Shown here one piece after another: positions 27,709 to 38,881 of a stretch of 64,000 nucleotides of DNA. The stretch spans positions 434,001 through 498,000 of the forward strand of contig CAVYYF010000007.1 of assembly GCA_963772675.1 (NCBI GenBank), in the 5' to 3' direction. The notes beneath the pieces were generated by a model. It saw only the letters and a list, made by a program, of their open reading frames with translations, was not told where the DNA came from and ran no database searches. Both the position numbers and the translations under genes were made by a program. The first letter of the stretch is position 1. Each line of letters opens with the position of its first letter. Source of the stretch: JAKAGZ01 sp963772675 (lineage in GTDB: Bacteria; Bacteroidota; Ignavibacteria; Ignavibacteriales; Ignavibacteriaceae).

Positions 27709-30062
27709 ATGAAGAACTTCATAGCCATTTCTTTTCTCATCTTTCTTTTCATAATTAAAAACTCATTAGCACAAAATTCACTTTATAAGGTTCAAGATAT
27801 AATACCACACTCAGTTACTCCCTTTGACCTTACCGAAGTAAAACTCCTTGACGGTCCATTCAAAAAGGCGATGGAGCTTGATGAAAGATACTTATTTGAA
27901 CTCAATCCCGACAGGCTTTTAAGTTGGTTCAGGAAAGAATCCGGATTAAAACCAAAAGGCGAAGTTTACGGAGGCTGGGAATCTGATCAACTGGCGGGAC
28001 ATACGCTCGGGCATTATTTATCAGCTTGCTCAATGATGTATGCTTCAACAGGTAATAAGAAATTGCTGGACAGAGTTAACTATATAATAGATGAACTTGA
28101 TACCTGCCAAACAGCAAACGGCAATGGATACGTTGCAGCAATACCCGGCGGCAAGCAATTGTTCAAGGAAATTTCTGAAAGAAATATAATATCAAATAAA
28201 ACTTCCGGTTTCAGGTTAAACGGGATATGGTCTCCCTGGTATACAATTCATAAACTCTTTGCGGGATTAATGGATGCGCAAAAATATTGTGGAAATCAAA
28301 AAGCTCTAGTGATAGCTAAGAAATTGGGAGACTGGGCTTACAATACAACAAAGGGTCTTACACATTCAGAATTTCAGCATATGCTTGTTTGTGAGTACGG
28401 CGGAATGAATGAAGCGATGGCAGAGCTTTACGCAAGAACAGGAGATAAAAAGTATCTTGATCTTGCAGAAAAGTTTTTTGATGACAAAGTCCTTGTTCCG
28501 CTTGAAAATCAAAAAGATATTTTAAATGGCTTACACTCAAATACACAAATTCCGAAAATAATCGGCTTAACAAGACTTTATAAATTAACAGGCAATGAGA
28601 AATATATTACAGCTGCGAAATTTTTCTGGAAGACAGTAGTAAATCATCATTCATATATAACCGGCGGCAACAGCGAAAATGAATATTTTGGACAAGCTGA
28701 CGACTTGAGTGCAAGACTCGATTCAAATACCTGCGAAACTTGTAACACATATAATATGTTAAAGCTCACCCGGAATTTATTTGAACTCGATCCAGAAACA
28801 GGAATATGCAGAATTTTACGAACGCGCATTGTATAATCATATTCTTGCCTCACAAAATCCATAATACCGGAATGATGTGCTATTTTGTTCCGCTCGAACC
28901 GGGATCTTATAAAGATTACTCTACACCTTTTAATAGTTTCTGGTGCTGCGTTGGAACCGGGATGGAGAATCATTCAAAGTATGGTAGAAATATTTATTTC
29001 CATAATAATGATAGTCTTTTGGTAAATCTTTTTATTGCATCGAAAGTCCAGTGGCAAGAAAAAGGTCTAATTGTTACACAGCAAACAGAATTTCCCAATT
29101 CAGGTAAAGTACAATTTATTTTCGATTGTAAAAATCCGGTTAATTTTTCGTTTCTTATCCGCCAGCCTGAATGGGCCGGGAAAGGGATTAATGTTTTAGT
29201 AAATGGTAAAAAAGAGACCCTTAATAGAGCTAGCAATGGATATATCAAAATTACTGGAAAATGGAAAGACAAGGATATTATAGAAGTCAACTTACCATTG
29301 TTACTTCATCTGGATAGAATGACGGATGATAAAAGCGAAGCTGCAATTATGTACGGACCTCTGGTACTTGCAGGAAAACTTGGATCTGTTAATGATCCCT
29401 CAATAGAAAACTTAGACTACGTTCCTGATCTTGTTCCAGGTAGCAAAGAATTAAATGAGTGGATAAAACCTGTTAAAGGAGAAGTGAATACTTTTCGCAC
29501 TGTAAATGTAGGACATCCTCGTGATATTACCTTGATTCCATTTTATAAAGCACAGGAAGAGCGATATTCTGTCTACTGGAATATTTTAACTCCTGAAGAA
29601 TGGAAAGTTCGGTCGAAGGAAATAAAAGAAGAGAAAGCGAATCTTAAAAAAATTCAGGATACTTCAATTGATTTTGTCCATCCGGGAATAGATGAACAGG
29701 AGACTGCACACAATTATAAAGGCGAAAACACCGGAACAGGTGAAGAAGACCATACAACATGGAGGGCAGCAAATAATGGCGGCTCGATGTCTTACGATCT
29801 TAAAGTCTCGCCTGACAATCCTGTTAAGCTTATTTGCAGATATTGGGGAGGAATTCAAAAGGAAAGAGACTTTGACATTTTAGTAGATAGCAGAAAGATT
29901 GCAACTCAGCAATTACACAACGATAACCCCGGAAAGTTTTATTTTGTTACTTATCCAATTAATGAAAAACTTACAAAGGGTAAAAAAACAATTACAGTCA
30001 AATTCGTTGCACCACAAAAAGGTGTCGCTGGCGGAGTTTTTGGAATATGGACAATAAAATAA
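27709..30062 (+). CDS. Glycoside hydrolase family 127-like (DUF1680, beta-L-arabinofuranosidase), exported, two frameshifts
   Basis: A signal peptide (ISFLIFLFIIKNSLAQ) leads into the DUF1680/GH127 alpha/alpha barrel: GGWESDQLAGHTLGHYLSA, SPWYTIHKLFAGLMDA, YGGMNEAMAELYARTG, DSNTCETCNTYNMLKL. The chain continues with EYAEFYERALYNHILASQNP and GMMCYFVPLEPGSYK, then SFWCCVGTGMENHSKYG. The Glu and Cys residues typical of the zinc-supported active site are present (NTCETCNTYN, WCCVGTG). One extra base near 28801-28802 and another near 28859-28862 split the gene. Correcting both gives exactly 783 residues. The C-terminal part holds the beta-sandwich domains usual for this group. It would release L-arabinofuranose or similar sugars from plant glycans. 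Confidence 0.87.
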
Positions 30063-30103
30063 ATTTTGGATACTAAATTTTGAATTACCACATAGGAGAT
30101 ATA

Positions 30104-30598
30104 ATGGACAAGAGAATAAAATCAATAATAAATAAATATGAAAAAGTTTATAACGGTGCGCCGTGGTATGGAGATTCCATAACGAAAATTCTGAAAAATG
30201 TAAATCCCGGAATTGTGTTTAATAAAGTAGATAAAAAATCCCATTCTATAGCAGAACTGGTTGCACATATGATCGGGTGGAGAGATATTGTGTTTAACCA
30301 GATAAATGGAAATAAGAAAGACAGAATAACTCAAAAAGAAACCTTTAACTGGAAAAGGTTTGATAAAAACGAAAAGACTGCATGGGAAAGCCTCTTAATA
30401 GAGCTTAATAAAAATCAAATGAAGTATATCTCATTCCTAGCGAAAAAAGATGATGAATTTTTGAATGCGAAAATTCCAGGGAAAAGTCGGAATGCGGAAT
30501 ATTTGATAGAAGGAATTATTCAACACGATGTTTATCATCTGGGACAGATGGCCTTATTAAACAAGATTTTGAAACCAAAGATTACATTGCCTTATTAA
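30104..30598 (+). CDS. DinB/DfsB family protein
   Basis: This 164-residue, all-helical, soluble protein has His residues placed as in DinB metal-binding four-helix bundles: ELVAHMIGWRD in the second helix and IIQHDVYHLGQMALL near the end. I chose the ATG at 30104 because of AGGAG at 30094-30098; the TTG at 30080 is not needed. The family includes damage-inducible proteins and thiol-dependent transferases, so the reaction here is unknown. It follows the GH127 gene by 41 bases and could be on the same transcript. Confidence 0.8.
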   Translation: MDKRIKSIINKYEKVYNGAPWYGDSITKILKNVNPGIVFNKVDKKSHSIAELVAHMIGWRDIVFNQINGNKKDRITQKETFNWKRFDKNEKTAWESLLIELNKNQMKYISFLAKKDDEFLNAKIPGKSRNAEYLIEGIIQHDVYHLGQMALLNKILKPKITLPY

Positions 30599-30650
30599 AT
30601 GATAATTGCTATATTCCAATAAACTTTTAGTATTCTCATTATGGGGAAAA

Positions 30651-31304
30651 ATGAAAAAGATAATTTTATTTGCACTCTTCCTTTTTGTAATATCCTTTAC
30701 AGAAGAAACTTACGCACAGAATAAATTTCATATTGGATTTAATGGTGGTTACGTTCTACAGGGGCCAAGTAAAGGACTATTTGATGGTGGTGATAATGCG
30801 TGGACAATGGAATTAAATGCTTCTTATTCCATAAATCCAGAAATAAAAGTTAATATACAATCCGCCTATTATAATTTCCCAAATTATAGAGTTTATTATA
30901 ATAGAGTGGCAGCCTATCCTAATGAATTTAATTCAAATAGCATAAACAATTCTTTTCAGATTGATCAAAGTGCTAAAATTTATCAATTCGCTTTCGGAGT
31001 AACTTTTGTAAGTAATAACACGAAGTGGATTCGACCTTTTATTTCAGTAAATGCCGGATTATCTTTTTTTAACTATACAGTTTTAGTCTATAAGCAAAGT
31101 TATGGTCCTGCAGTGGTAATTCCACCTGTCGCTAAATCTTTAGAAACCAATAAAGGATTTGCATCAGTTGGCATCGGGATACAAATTCCCGTTACAGATA
31201 AATTTAATTTGAATTTACAAACAATTTGTTCTTCGACTCTTGACAACTCTAAAAAGATTCAGAACTTTTTCCCGGTTTTATGTGGAATTGAATATTCTTT
31301 TTAG
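30651..31304 (+). CDS. Putative outer-membrane beta-barrel protein
   Basis: The ATG at 30651 places a clear signal peptide at the N-terminus (MKKIILFALFLFVISF ... YAQ), so I prefer it to the non-ATG start at 30606. The 217-residue mature region alternates short polar and aromatic strands (FHIGFNGGYVLQG, WTMELNASYSI, QFAFGVTFVS, FISVNAGLSFF, FASVGIGIQIP) and ends with FPVLCGIEYSF, a terminal Phe being common in barrel proteins. No specific function is recognised. It converges on pdxJ with 26 bases between the stops. Confidence 0.72.
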   Translation: MKKIILFALFLFVISFTEETYAQNKFHIGFNGGYVLQGPSKGLFDGGDNAWTMELNASYSINPEIKVNIQSAYYNFPNYRVYYNRVAAYPNEFNSNSINNSFQIDQSAKIYQFAFGVTFVSNNTKWIRPFISVNAGLSFFNYTVLVYKQSYGPAVVIPPVAKSLETNKGFASVGIGIQIPVTDKFNLNLQTICSSTLDNSKKIQNFFPVLCGIEYSF

Positions 31305-31330
31305 GAAATTGGTCTGATAAGGAGATTGAT

Positions 31331-32044
31331 CTATTTTTTCAACAACTCCATCATCTCTTTAACTGATCTTTCTATTCCAACAAACATCGCGTGAGCAATG
31401 ACTGAATGGCCGATGCTTACTTCATCGATATCTGGAATTTCACGAAATACTTTTACATTCTGATAATCGAGTCCGTGCCCGGCGTTAACTCCCATTCCAA
31501 GTTTTTTTGCGTGTTTAACCGCCGCACGGATTCTTTCCAGCTCATCGAACTGCTCTTCTTCTGAAAGTGCGTTTGCAAAAACCCCTGTATGAATTTCAAT
31601 AAAATCAGAATGAATTTCGGCTGATGCATCAATCTGTTCCAGATCGGGTTCAATAAAAAGTGATACCTCTATTTCAGCATTATGAAGTTCTTCAATTGTA
31701 TCTTTTAACCTTGAAACATTATCAATTACATTCAGTCCCCCTTCGGTTGTAAGTTCCTGTCTTTTTTCAGGAACAAGCGTAGCAAGTTCAGGACTGACAT
31801 CGCAGGCAATTTTGACAATCTCATCAACCGCGGCCATTTCAAGATCAAGTTTTGTTTTTATTAATTCGCGAAGTAAGCGAACATCTCTTTCGTTAATATG
31901 TCTCCTGTCTTCACGAAGGTGACAGACAATTCCATCCGCGCCGGCTTGTTCTGCAAGCAAGGCTGCAGTTACAGGATCAGGCTGCTGCCCACCCCTTGCA
32001 TTCCTGACTGTAGCAAAATGATCAATGTTCAATGAAAATTTCAT
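31331..32044 (-). CDS. pdxJ: Pyridoxine 5'-phosphate synthase
   Basis: This 237-residue TIM-barrel enzyme makes the last step of the DXP-dependent vitamin B6 pathway, joining 3-amino-2-oxopropyl phosphate with deoxyxylulose phosphate. Family motifs include the N-terminal LNIDHFATVRNARGG (substrate His), CHLREDRRHI, VTLVPEKR-equivalent TLVPEKRQELTTEGG, IEIHTGVFA, GMGVNAGHGLDYQNV and EVSIGHSVIAHAMFVG. Its length equals that of typical PdxJ. It lies ten bases downstream of the CPBP protease gene on the same strand and may be cotranscribed with it. Confidence 0.97.
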   Translation of the reverse strand: MKFSLNIDHFATVRNARGGQQPDPVTAALLAEQAGADGIVCHLREDRRHINERDVRLLRELIKTKLDLEMAAVDEIVKIACDVSPELATLVPEKRQELTTEGGLNVIDNVSRLKDTIEELHNAEIEVSLFIEPDLEQIDASAEIHSDFIEIHTGVFANALSEEEQFDELERIRAAVKHAKKLGMGVNAGHGLDYQNVKVFREIPDIDEVSIGHSVIAHAMFVGIERSVKEMMELLKK

Positions 32045-32053
32045 TTCTTTTCC

Positions 32054-32830
32054 TTAAAAGATTTCTTTTATAATATTGATAAATGAACTTATCCCGATTC
32101 CAAAATCAGCCGCCCTATAACGCAACGCTGAGAATAAATCTATTGTAAACATAACACTGATATGCACAATTACGCAATAAAGAAATGATCTTGTCCGGAA
32201 AGCAAGGATACCGAGAGCGATGCCGCCTATAATAGCGCTAAAAGTTTCCATAAATGGTTTGCCGTTATGTAGAATTACAAACGGTATCATTTGAATTAAA
32301 ACTGCATAGTACCCAAATTTTTCTTCCAGTCCGAAAAGCATAAATCCGCGCCAGATAAATTCCCATGCAAACACGTACAGAAGTAGTCCCGCCTCAAAAA
32401 TAAAGAACAAATTCCAGGATTCTTTTGTCCTTTGTAGTAACGGATAAGTTTTAACAAATGAAGATGATGAAGAAGCAAACCAGGAGATGACGAGCATTAC
32501 TAAAATAAAATAGAAAGATATTTTTAGCCCAGCCCTGTAATCCCCTAGTTGTAAACCGAAATGTTTAGGTTTGTCTTTAAGAAATATTAAGATGACAAGA
32601 ATCGGGATAAGAAAGAAGGTAAAAAAATCACCGACGAACCAGTAAATGAACTCATATAGGTCGATATTTTGACTGGCACTAAAATAATTAAAAAGGTTTA
32701 ACCTAAAGAATCGTCTGGAAGTAAAGTACCAGGAAATAGTTTGTAATATGGCAATAGACAGAAAAACAATAATAACCTTTCTATCCATTCTACGAATGAT
32801 TTGAGTCAATCTATTTAGTTCTGATTTCAT
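32054..32830 (-). CDS. CPBP family intramembrane metalloprotease (Abi/CAAX-like)
   Basis: About eight membrane helices hold the CPBP motifs. The first reads FAWEFIWRGFMLFGLE, corresponding to EExxxR with the first Glu not conserved. The second has His in IPFVILHNGKP, and the third lies in FLYCVIVHISVMF. Members cleave prenylated proteins or act in bacteriocin immunity. Substrates here are unknown. I used the ATG at 32830 (258 residues); an upstream TTG at 32890 would add 20 residues, and another ATG lies at 32788. No strong ribosome-binding site decides among them. pdxJ follows ten bases downstream. Confidence 0.8.
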   Translation of the reverse strand: MKSELNRLTQIIRRMDRKVIIVFLSIAILQTISWYFTSRRFFRLNLFNYFSASQNIDLYEFIYWFVGDFFTFFLIPILVILIFLKDKPKHFGLQLGDYRAGLKISFYFILVMLVISWFASSSSSFVKTYPLLQRTKESWNLFFIFEAGLLLYVFAWEFIWRGFMLFGLEEKFGYYAVLIQMIPFVILHNGKPFMETFSAIIGGIALGILAFRTRSFLYCVIVHISVMFTIDLFSALRYRAADFGIGISSFINIIKEIF

Positions 32831-33018
32831 ATTGAAAAAATAAGCAAATATTTGTAAAATAGATTTTAATATCCATTGTTTAGACGCCAAGTCACCCTAT
32901 CCGGGAACTAAATATTGGTGAAATATTCTAAAAAAAATTACTATCAAATTAAGCCCTAGAAAAGTTATAATTGTCCAATCATCATTAGGGGTTACGAATA
33001 AATAATTATGGGAGTCAT

Positions 33019-35176
33019 ATGAAACTGCTTAACAATCCTAAAAGTATATATTTATTGTTTTTTGTATTCATTGCCTTTAGCATATTTAATAATCTATCTG
33101 CCCAGACTTTAACTGATCCTCAAAAAGAAATAATATATATCTCTCCACAACCGGGTTCCCGCCTGGTAACGCCACAGTCAAATATTATAATAAGGTTTTC
33201 GGAAAAAATATCACCATTTATTAATTCCGCGACCTTTTTTAATGTGTACGGAGCAGTTTCAGGAAAACACTCTGGCAAGATAATTTTAGCTGAAGATCAA
33301 ACTACCCTATTATTTAATCCCGACCAGCCGTTTGCATATAACGAGAAGGTTACAGTAAACTTGAACAATTCTGCAGGTGCACTTAACTGGCACAATTCAC
33401 AGCTATCAAAATTTAATTTTTATACATCAAAAAATAACCTGAACGCATTGTATAAGCCAAAACTTATTAATGAGTCGGAAATTATTAGCAACTGGAATTC
33501 GGGAAACTTTACTCAAAAACCTTCGGAACAGATGAAACTAAACAAGAATGATGATCTTCCGTCTGATTTCCCCGTGCTTACTGTAGATACATCCAATAAT
33601 CCATCCAGCGGATATTTATTTCTTGCAGCATACGTTTACAACACCAATAGCCCTTACGGCAGATATCTAATCATAGCTGATAATAATGGTACACCTCTTT
33701 ATTATAAAAAAACTTCAGGCAGCGCAACGGATTTTAAAGTTCAACCTTCCGGGGTACTTTCTTATTTCGCTCCGTCTGCACATCAGTACTATATTATGAA
33801 TACTTCATTCAAGATAATTGACAGTGTATCATGTAAAAACGGGTACAGTACCGATGCTCATGAACTAAGAATAACAACTGATGGGCATTATTATCTTCTA
33901 GGGACTGATGTTGAAACAGTTGATATGAGTCAGGTAGTCAGTGGTGGAGATTCTGCAGCACAAGTAACTGGTAATATCATCCAGGAACTTGATCAAAATA
34001 AAAATGTAGTTTTCCAATGGCGAACTTTTGACTACTTTAAAATTACTGACGCTGTAGGAATTAAATCTTACTACACATACAATAGACTATGCACATGCAA
34101 ATGCACTTGATATTGATACTGACGGAAATTTGCTTTTATCCTGCCGTAACATGAATGAAATTACAAAAATCGATACTAGTACAGGGGATATTATTTGGAG
34201 ATTTGGAGGAAAGAACAATCACTTTACTTTTGTAAATGATACACTTGCATTTACCTATCAACATGCTATAAGACGACTCCCTAACGGTGATCTTACTATA
34301 TTTGATGATGGCAACCTACATACACCCACATTCTCCAGGGCAGTGGAATATAAATTAAATGAATCTGATAGTACAGCTACTCTAGTTTGGCAATATAGAA
34401 ATAATCCTGACATTTATGGCTTTGCAATGGGTTATGTCCAAAGATTGAATAATGGAAATACTTTAATTGGCTGGGGTGCTGCAAACAAAACCTTAACTGA
34501 AGTCACACCTTCAGGAAACATAACACTCGCAATGAACTTTCCTTTGAATGTCTGGAGTTACAGAGCTTATCGTTTCCCGTTTTTATTTATTGATTCGACT
34601 CTTGCTGGCAATGTATTTGCGCCTCAGGATAGTGCTGAAATAAATTGGCAATCATCAGGAATAGATTCAGTTAACATTTATTATTCAACCGATAATGGTA
34701 ATAGCTGGAATACCATAGTCAATAATTATGATGCAGCTAAAGGATCATATAAGTGGTATGTACCCTCAGTTGAATCAGATCAATGTAAGATTAAAATTGT
34801 TAATGCAGACGCTCAAAGCTGGCACAATACATTTAAAAGTGATTCGACATTTAGCATTGGAAATCCAACTGGCATAAGCTCTGAAACACATCCACAAGAG
34901 TATTCTCTATCTGCAAATTATCCGAATCCTTTTAATCCGAGTACAACTATTAGTTACACTCTGCCTGTAACAAGTAATGTAAAAATTCGTGTTTATAACT
35001 TAATAGGTCAATTGGTTGCTGTACTAGTTAATACTGTGAAACCAGCGGGAAATCATAATGTAGTTTTCGATGCATCGGATCTATCGTCAGGAGTTTATTT
35101 TGATGCTATTGACGCTATTTCTGTCGATGGTAAACGATATTATTCAACCGTCAATAAAATGGTGCTAATTAAATAA
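33019..35176 (+). CDS. Arylsulfotransferase-like (ASST) exported protein with Ig-like and type IX sorting domains; one frameshift
   Basis: A signal peptide (LLFFVFIAFSIFNNLSAQ) is followed by an SbsA/Big_5 Ig-like domain (ISPQPGSRLVTPQSNIIIRFSEKI). Next comes an ASST-like propeller: GYLFLAAYV, SVSCKNGYSTDAHELRITTDGHYYLLG, ANALDIDTDGNLLLSCRNM, TGDIIWRFGGKNNHF, FDDGNLHTP. The end is a sorting domain (SANYPNPFNPSTTISYTLP ... VNKMVLIK). One extra base near 34075-34081 breaks the frame. Correction gives exactly 718 residues. Bacterial ASST proteins move sulfate between phenols, but the catalytic His is not certain here. A convergent paralogue lies at 35402-37859. Confidence 0.82.
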
Positions 35177-35401
35177 TCAAACTGAAAAACAAATAAAAGA
35201 TAGAGTAATAATTTAATTAACTAAATAGCTTTTTGTTTCCATAAAAAGCCATTTGGTTAATGCTTATGCTAGATTCACCTCATATTTATGGACGTGTTAA
35301 TTAGCGTAAAATTTGGTTTATAACTCTGGTTAATTTACTTGTACTACCACTTAATTTTAAATTTACGATGCTGAGATATCGATATTAAAGTCTGCCCTTA
35401 T

Positions 35402-37859
35402 TTATTTCTCAAGCACCATTTTCCTTGTTTGACTGAAATCTCTGCTGGTTAAGTTATAAATATAAATCCCGCTTGCTAAATTTTTACCACTAAATCTCAC
35501 CTTATACCTGCCTGCTTTTTTATATTCATTTACCAATGTCTTAACCTCCCTACCGAGGACATCGTACACTTTTAGAACCACCAAACCATCAGTTGGGATA
35601 TCATAAACAATATATGTACTGGGATTGAATGGATTTGGATAATTATACTCTAATGAATATGTTTTAGGTTTATAACCATTGCCGGTATATATAGGAGCAT
35701 CCCAATTAATTCCTGATGAATAAGTGTAATTTGAAGCAACATTTCTATTGACTGATTTTATTCTATAAGTGTATAAGTTTGAGACCACGTTGATTGCATC
35801 AGGATTTTTATCAACAAAAGAATTTGTCACACCTGAAACAGTTGCAATTACTTTATAATTTAAAGTATCACTTCCTCCTTTTCTTTCTATAATTAAACTA
35901 TCAGCCTTATTTGTGTTATTTTCCCATTCCAGAAAATTAGCATAAGTAGTAGTTTCCGCATTAAAGTTCTTAGGACCATTTAATAAAGTAGTAAAAATAA
36001 ATGGTTTTGAATATCCAGCATATCCACCCACATGAATCAGTATTATTATTACTAAGAACTCTCCAGTAATATTTAATTCCATCTTCCAATGAATCAAGGT
36101 AATTGAAGTATTTACCAAACCAGAATCCTGAGAAACAATATTCGTAAAAGCAGAATCTGTTGCTAATTGCAGATGAAAAGATTGAGCAAATTTGTTTTTA
36201 TTCCATCTTAACGTAATCATAGTATCTGGGATTTGACTATTATTCAAGGGAAAATTCAGACTTGGAACCAGGCTTTGATAAAAACTTGTATCCAGCTTAA
36301 ATCTAAAAGCTCTGTAATTCATGCTTCCATCCGGTAAAAAAAGCTCAAATACTTTTGAACCTTGGGGTGTTACTTCAGTAACCGCTGGAGCCCCTGTACC
36401 CCATCCTATTACAGTATTTCCATCACTTAATCTCTGATCATTGCCCATTGCCGCCGAGTACTCATCAGGAGTATTTACAACTGCCAAACTAATGTGCAGT
36501 TAAATTTTGCTCATCAAGTTTATATTCAGCAGCACGTGAAGGTAATTGCGACCAGTGCAGATTCCCGTCATCAAATAGAGTAATATCACCATTTGGCAAT
36601 CGTCTAATATCATGTTGATGGGAAAAACCAATTGAATCATTTATAAAACTGAACTGATTATTCTTTCCGCCAAGCCTCCATATTATATCCCCGGTTTGTC
36701 TATTTATTTTAGTTACCTCATCCAAATGTCTACTCGAAATGAGTATATTCCCATCGTTATCCAATTGTATAGCATTTGTATGAACATAATCAATAGTAGA
36801 GCTAGTTAAATCAATATCATCAGTAGCATCTGTTATTTTAAAATGATCCCAACTTCTCCATTGAAAGACGACATTTCTATTTTCATCAATTTCTTGAATT
36901 ATACTGCCAGTAACCGTTGCACTGGTATCTCCACCCGGAACTATTTTACTCATATCCACTTTTTCGAGGTCAACTCCTAATATTAAATAATGTCCATTTG
37001 GCAAAAGCTGTAATTCGTGAAAATCCATTGGATACCCGTTTCCAGAATGAAAACTATCAACAACCTGGAATTGACTATTCATCGCATAAAAACGGAAAGA
37101 GTCACTATCATAATACGTAAGCAATCCATTCTGTTGCAATTTAAAATCCAAACAGAATTTATTCATTTTTTTATAATAGAAGGGCCTGCCATTATTATAC
37201 AAAATCATCAAGTAATGAACAATTTGATTTTGGGGATCGGTAATAAAGTCTGCATTACTAATGTTACTTATAAAAATATAACCCGGGCTAAGATTAGCCT
37301 GAACCGGAATGCTTAGTTGAGGAAAATCTGCAGGCAGATCAAGTTCAGTCTTATTAATTTTTCTTAAACCCTCAGTTGATGGATTAAATCGGCTCTTATT
37401 GATATTTATCCCCCTATTTCATTTTGAAACTGGGTTTTAACATCTTGTTCAGTATTTAGATTCTGACTTGATACAGTAAAATCAAAATTATATTCACCTA
37501 TTTGGTTACCGGACATGTCCACAGGTCCTTCTTTTAAACAAATGGACACTACTTCTCCGTAACTAAATTTTTGATACGGATTAAAAATTATGCTTCGTCC
37601 ATCATCTCCAACAAATGATATTCCCATTGTGCAAGCCACTCTTTGACCCCGTTACAATTATACCATCATTCCCGATTGTCTGTTTATCTAATTTGTTTTC
37701 TGACCTGATAATTATATTAGTTAGCGAAGAATTCATTCGACTGTTAGGAACCGGTGATACATATATGATATTTTTGTTAGTGATGTTGTTTGACTGGGCA
37801 AGCAAACAATAAGATGTAAGCAGTAGTGAGACCAGGATTAAAGCAAAAATTTTCTTCAT
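35402..37859 (-). pseudogene. Arylsulfotransferase-like exported protein, paralogue of the 33019 gene, with about six indels
   Basis: Read on the minus strand, it has the same plan: signal peptide (FALILVSLLLTSYCLLAQ), Ig-like domain, ASST-like propeller (NGRPFYYKKMNKFCLDFKL, DFHELQLLPNGHYLILGVDL, TGDIIWRLGGKNNQFSF, LFDDGNLHWSQLPSRAAEY), an added fibronectin-like module and the sorting domain (LEYNYPNPFNPSTYIVYDIP). Frame changes occur near 37650 (+1), 37420 (-1) and twice near 36488-36495 (-1 each). A compensating -1/+1 pair around 36020-36105 garbles about 25 residues without stopping the frame. Restoring them gives about 819 residues. No nonsense substitution was seen, so it is either newly decayed or misassembled. 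Confidence 0.8.
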
Positions 37860-38157
37860 TATTACCCCTCTATAGAATTGTTCAGTTAATTACAATATCT
37901 GCAAAATTAAGCAAAACTTAGATAAAGTTCATTTTTGTTTGAAGTTTTTCTGCAAAAAATAAATTTTATGGTTTATAACTCATTGAGGTGAGGCTATATT
38001 TATTTAACTCTGATCAATCAAACAATTTTATTGTGCACATATAATAATTTTCTTAAGTTATCATTGATAAAGTGAGGGAAGTTTTCAGCTTTACAGATAT
38101 TATCCTTTACCCGGAATGTTCTAAACTAATTTCTTACAATTATTCTGAGGGAGATTT

Positions 38158-38499
38158 ATGGATCAAAATAAGGTTGACATGTTCATTGCTACAATGAATG
38201 AAAAATTCGAGTTTAATACACATATGATGATTCGCGAACAGTTAGAAAAACTCGACGACAGCAAATTCGCATATCTGCAATCACTGAATTATAAAAATCC
38301 ACAGACACTTCTCATCATTTCCATCCTGATCGGTCATTTTGGAATTGACCGTTTTATGCTTGGGGAAACAGGTTTGGGAATCGCCAAATTACTTACGTGC
38401 GGCGGACTTGGAATCTGGACTATCGTAGATTGGTTTTTAATAATGGGTAAAACAAAAGAACTTAATTTTCGGTTATTTATGAGAAATGCTGCACATTGA
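38158..38499 (+). CDS. TM2 domain-containing protein
   Basis: This 113-residue protein has a soluble, charged N-terminal half (residues 1-55) followed by a TM2 domain: LLIISILIGHFGIDRFMLGETGLGIAKLLTCGGLGIWTIVDWFLI, with the DRF-type turn between two helices. The TM2 domain spans the membrane as a hairpin and its role in bacteria is unclear. The preceding GGGAGA serves as ribosome-binding site. Its 3' end overlaps the DUF2752 gene by 14 bases, a frequent pairing, so the two are probably translated together. Confidence 0.88.
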   Translation: MDQNKVDMFIATMNEKFEFNTHMMIREQLEKLDDSKFAYLQSLNYKNPQTLLIISILIGHFGIDRFMLGETGLGIAKLLTCGGLGIWTIVDWFLIMGKTKELNFRLFMRNAAH

Positions 38500-38881
38500 T
38501 AACAAGTTAAAAAAGATAACAATTATTTTTGCAATTCTGACGGGTTATTTTCTTTTTATATTTTACCCGCATTTCATTAATAATTACAGTTTTTGCTTAT
38601 TCAAATATGTTACAGGCATCCCCTGCCCTGCCTGCGGATCAACAAGAGCAACTATTCTCTTATTTAATGGCGAGATTTTGAAATCGGTATTATTGAATCC
38701 ATTGGCACTGGTTACTAACCTGTCGATTTTTATTTCATTATTTTGGTTAATTTATGAATTATTTACGGACAGAAATGAATTTATGAACTTTATGAAAAAG
38801 GATTGGAATTTGAAGTATAAAATAATTGTTGTAACTATATTCCTGCTAAACTGGATCTGGAATATTAAAAAAGGGATATGA
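38486..38881 (+). CDS. DUF2752 membrane protein
   Basis: This 131-residue protein has three hydrophobic helices and the DUF2752 signature GIPCPACGSTRATILLFNGEILKSVLLNPLAL (CPxCGxTRA). The two cysteines could bind metal or form a redox pair. Function is unknown. It overlaps the TM2 gene by 14 bases on the same strand. I considered that the overlap might be a frameshift within one gene and rejected this because each half is a complete, separate domain family. Confidence 0.85.
   Translation: MLHIDNKLKKITIIFAILTGYFLFIFYPHFINNYSFCLFKYVTGIPCPACGSTRATILLFNGEILKSVLLNPLALVTNLSIFISLFWLIYELFTDRNEFMNFMKKDWNLKYKIIVVTIFLLNWIWNIKKGI

Noticed and set aside
35228..35249. GCTTTTT/AAAAAGC hairpin between the convergent ASST-like genes as a terminator
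   Set aside because: The stem is mostly A-T and no T run follows on either strand; likely chance in AT-rich DNA.
38486..38499. TM2/DUF2752 overlap as a frameshift within a single gene
   Set aside because: Each product is a complete member of a separate family, and the pair commonly overlaps in other genomes.
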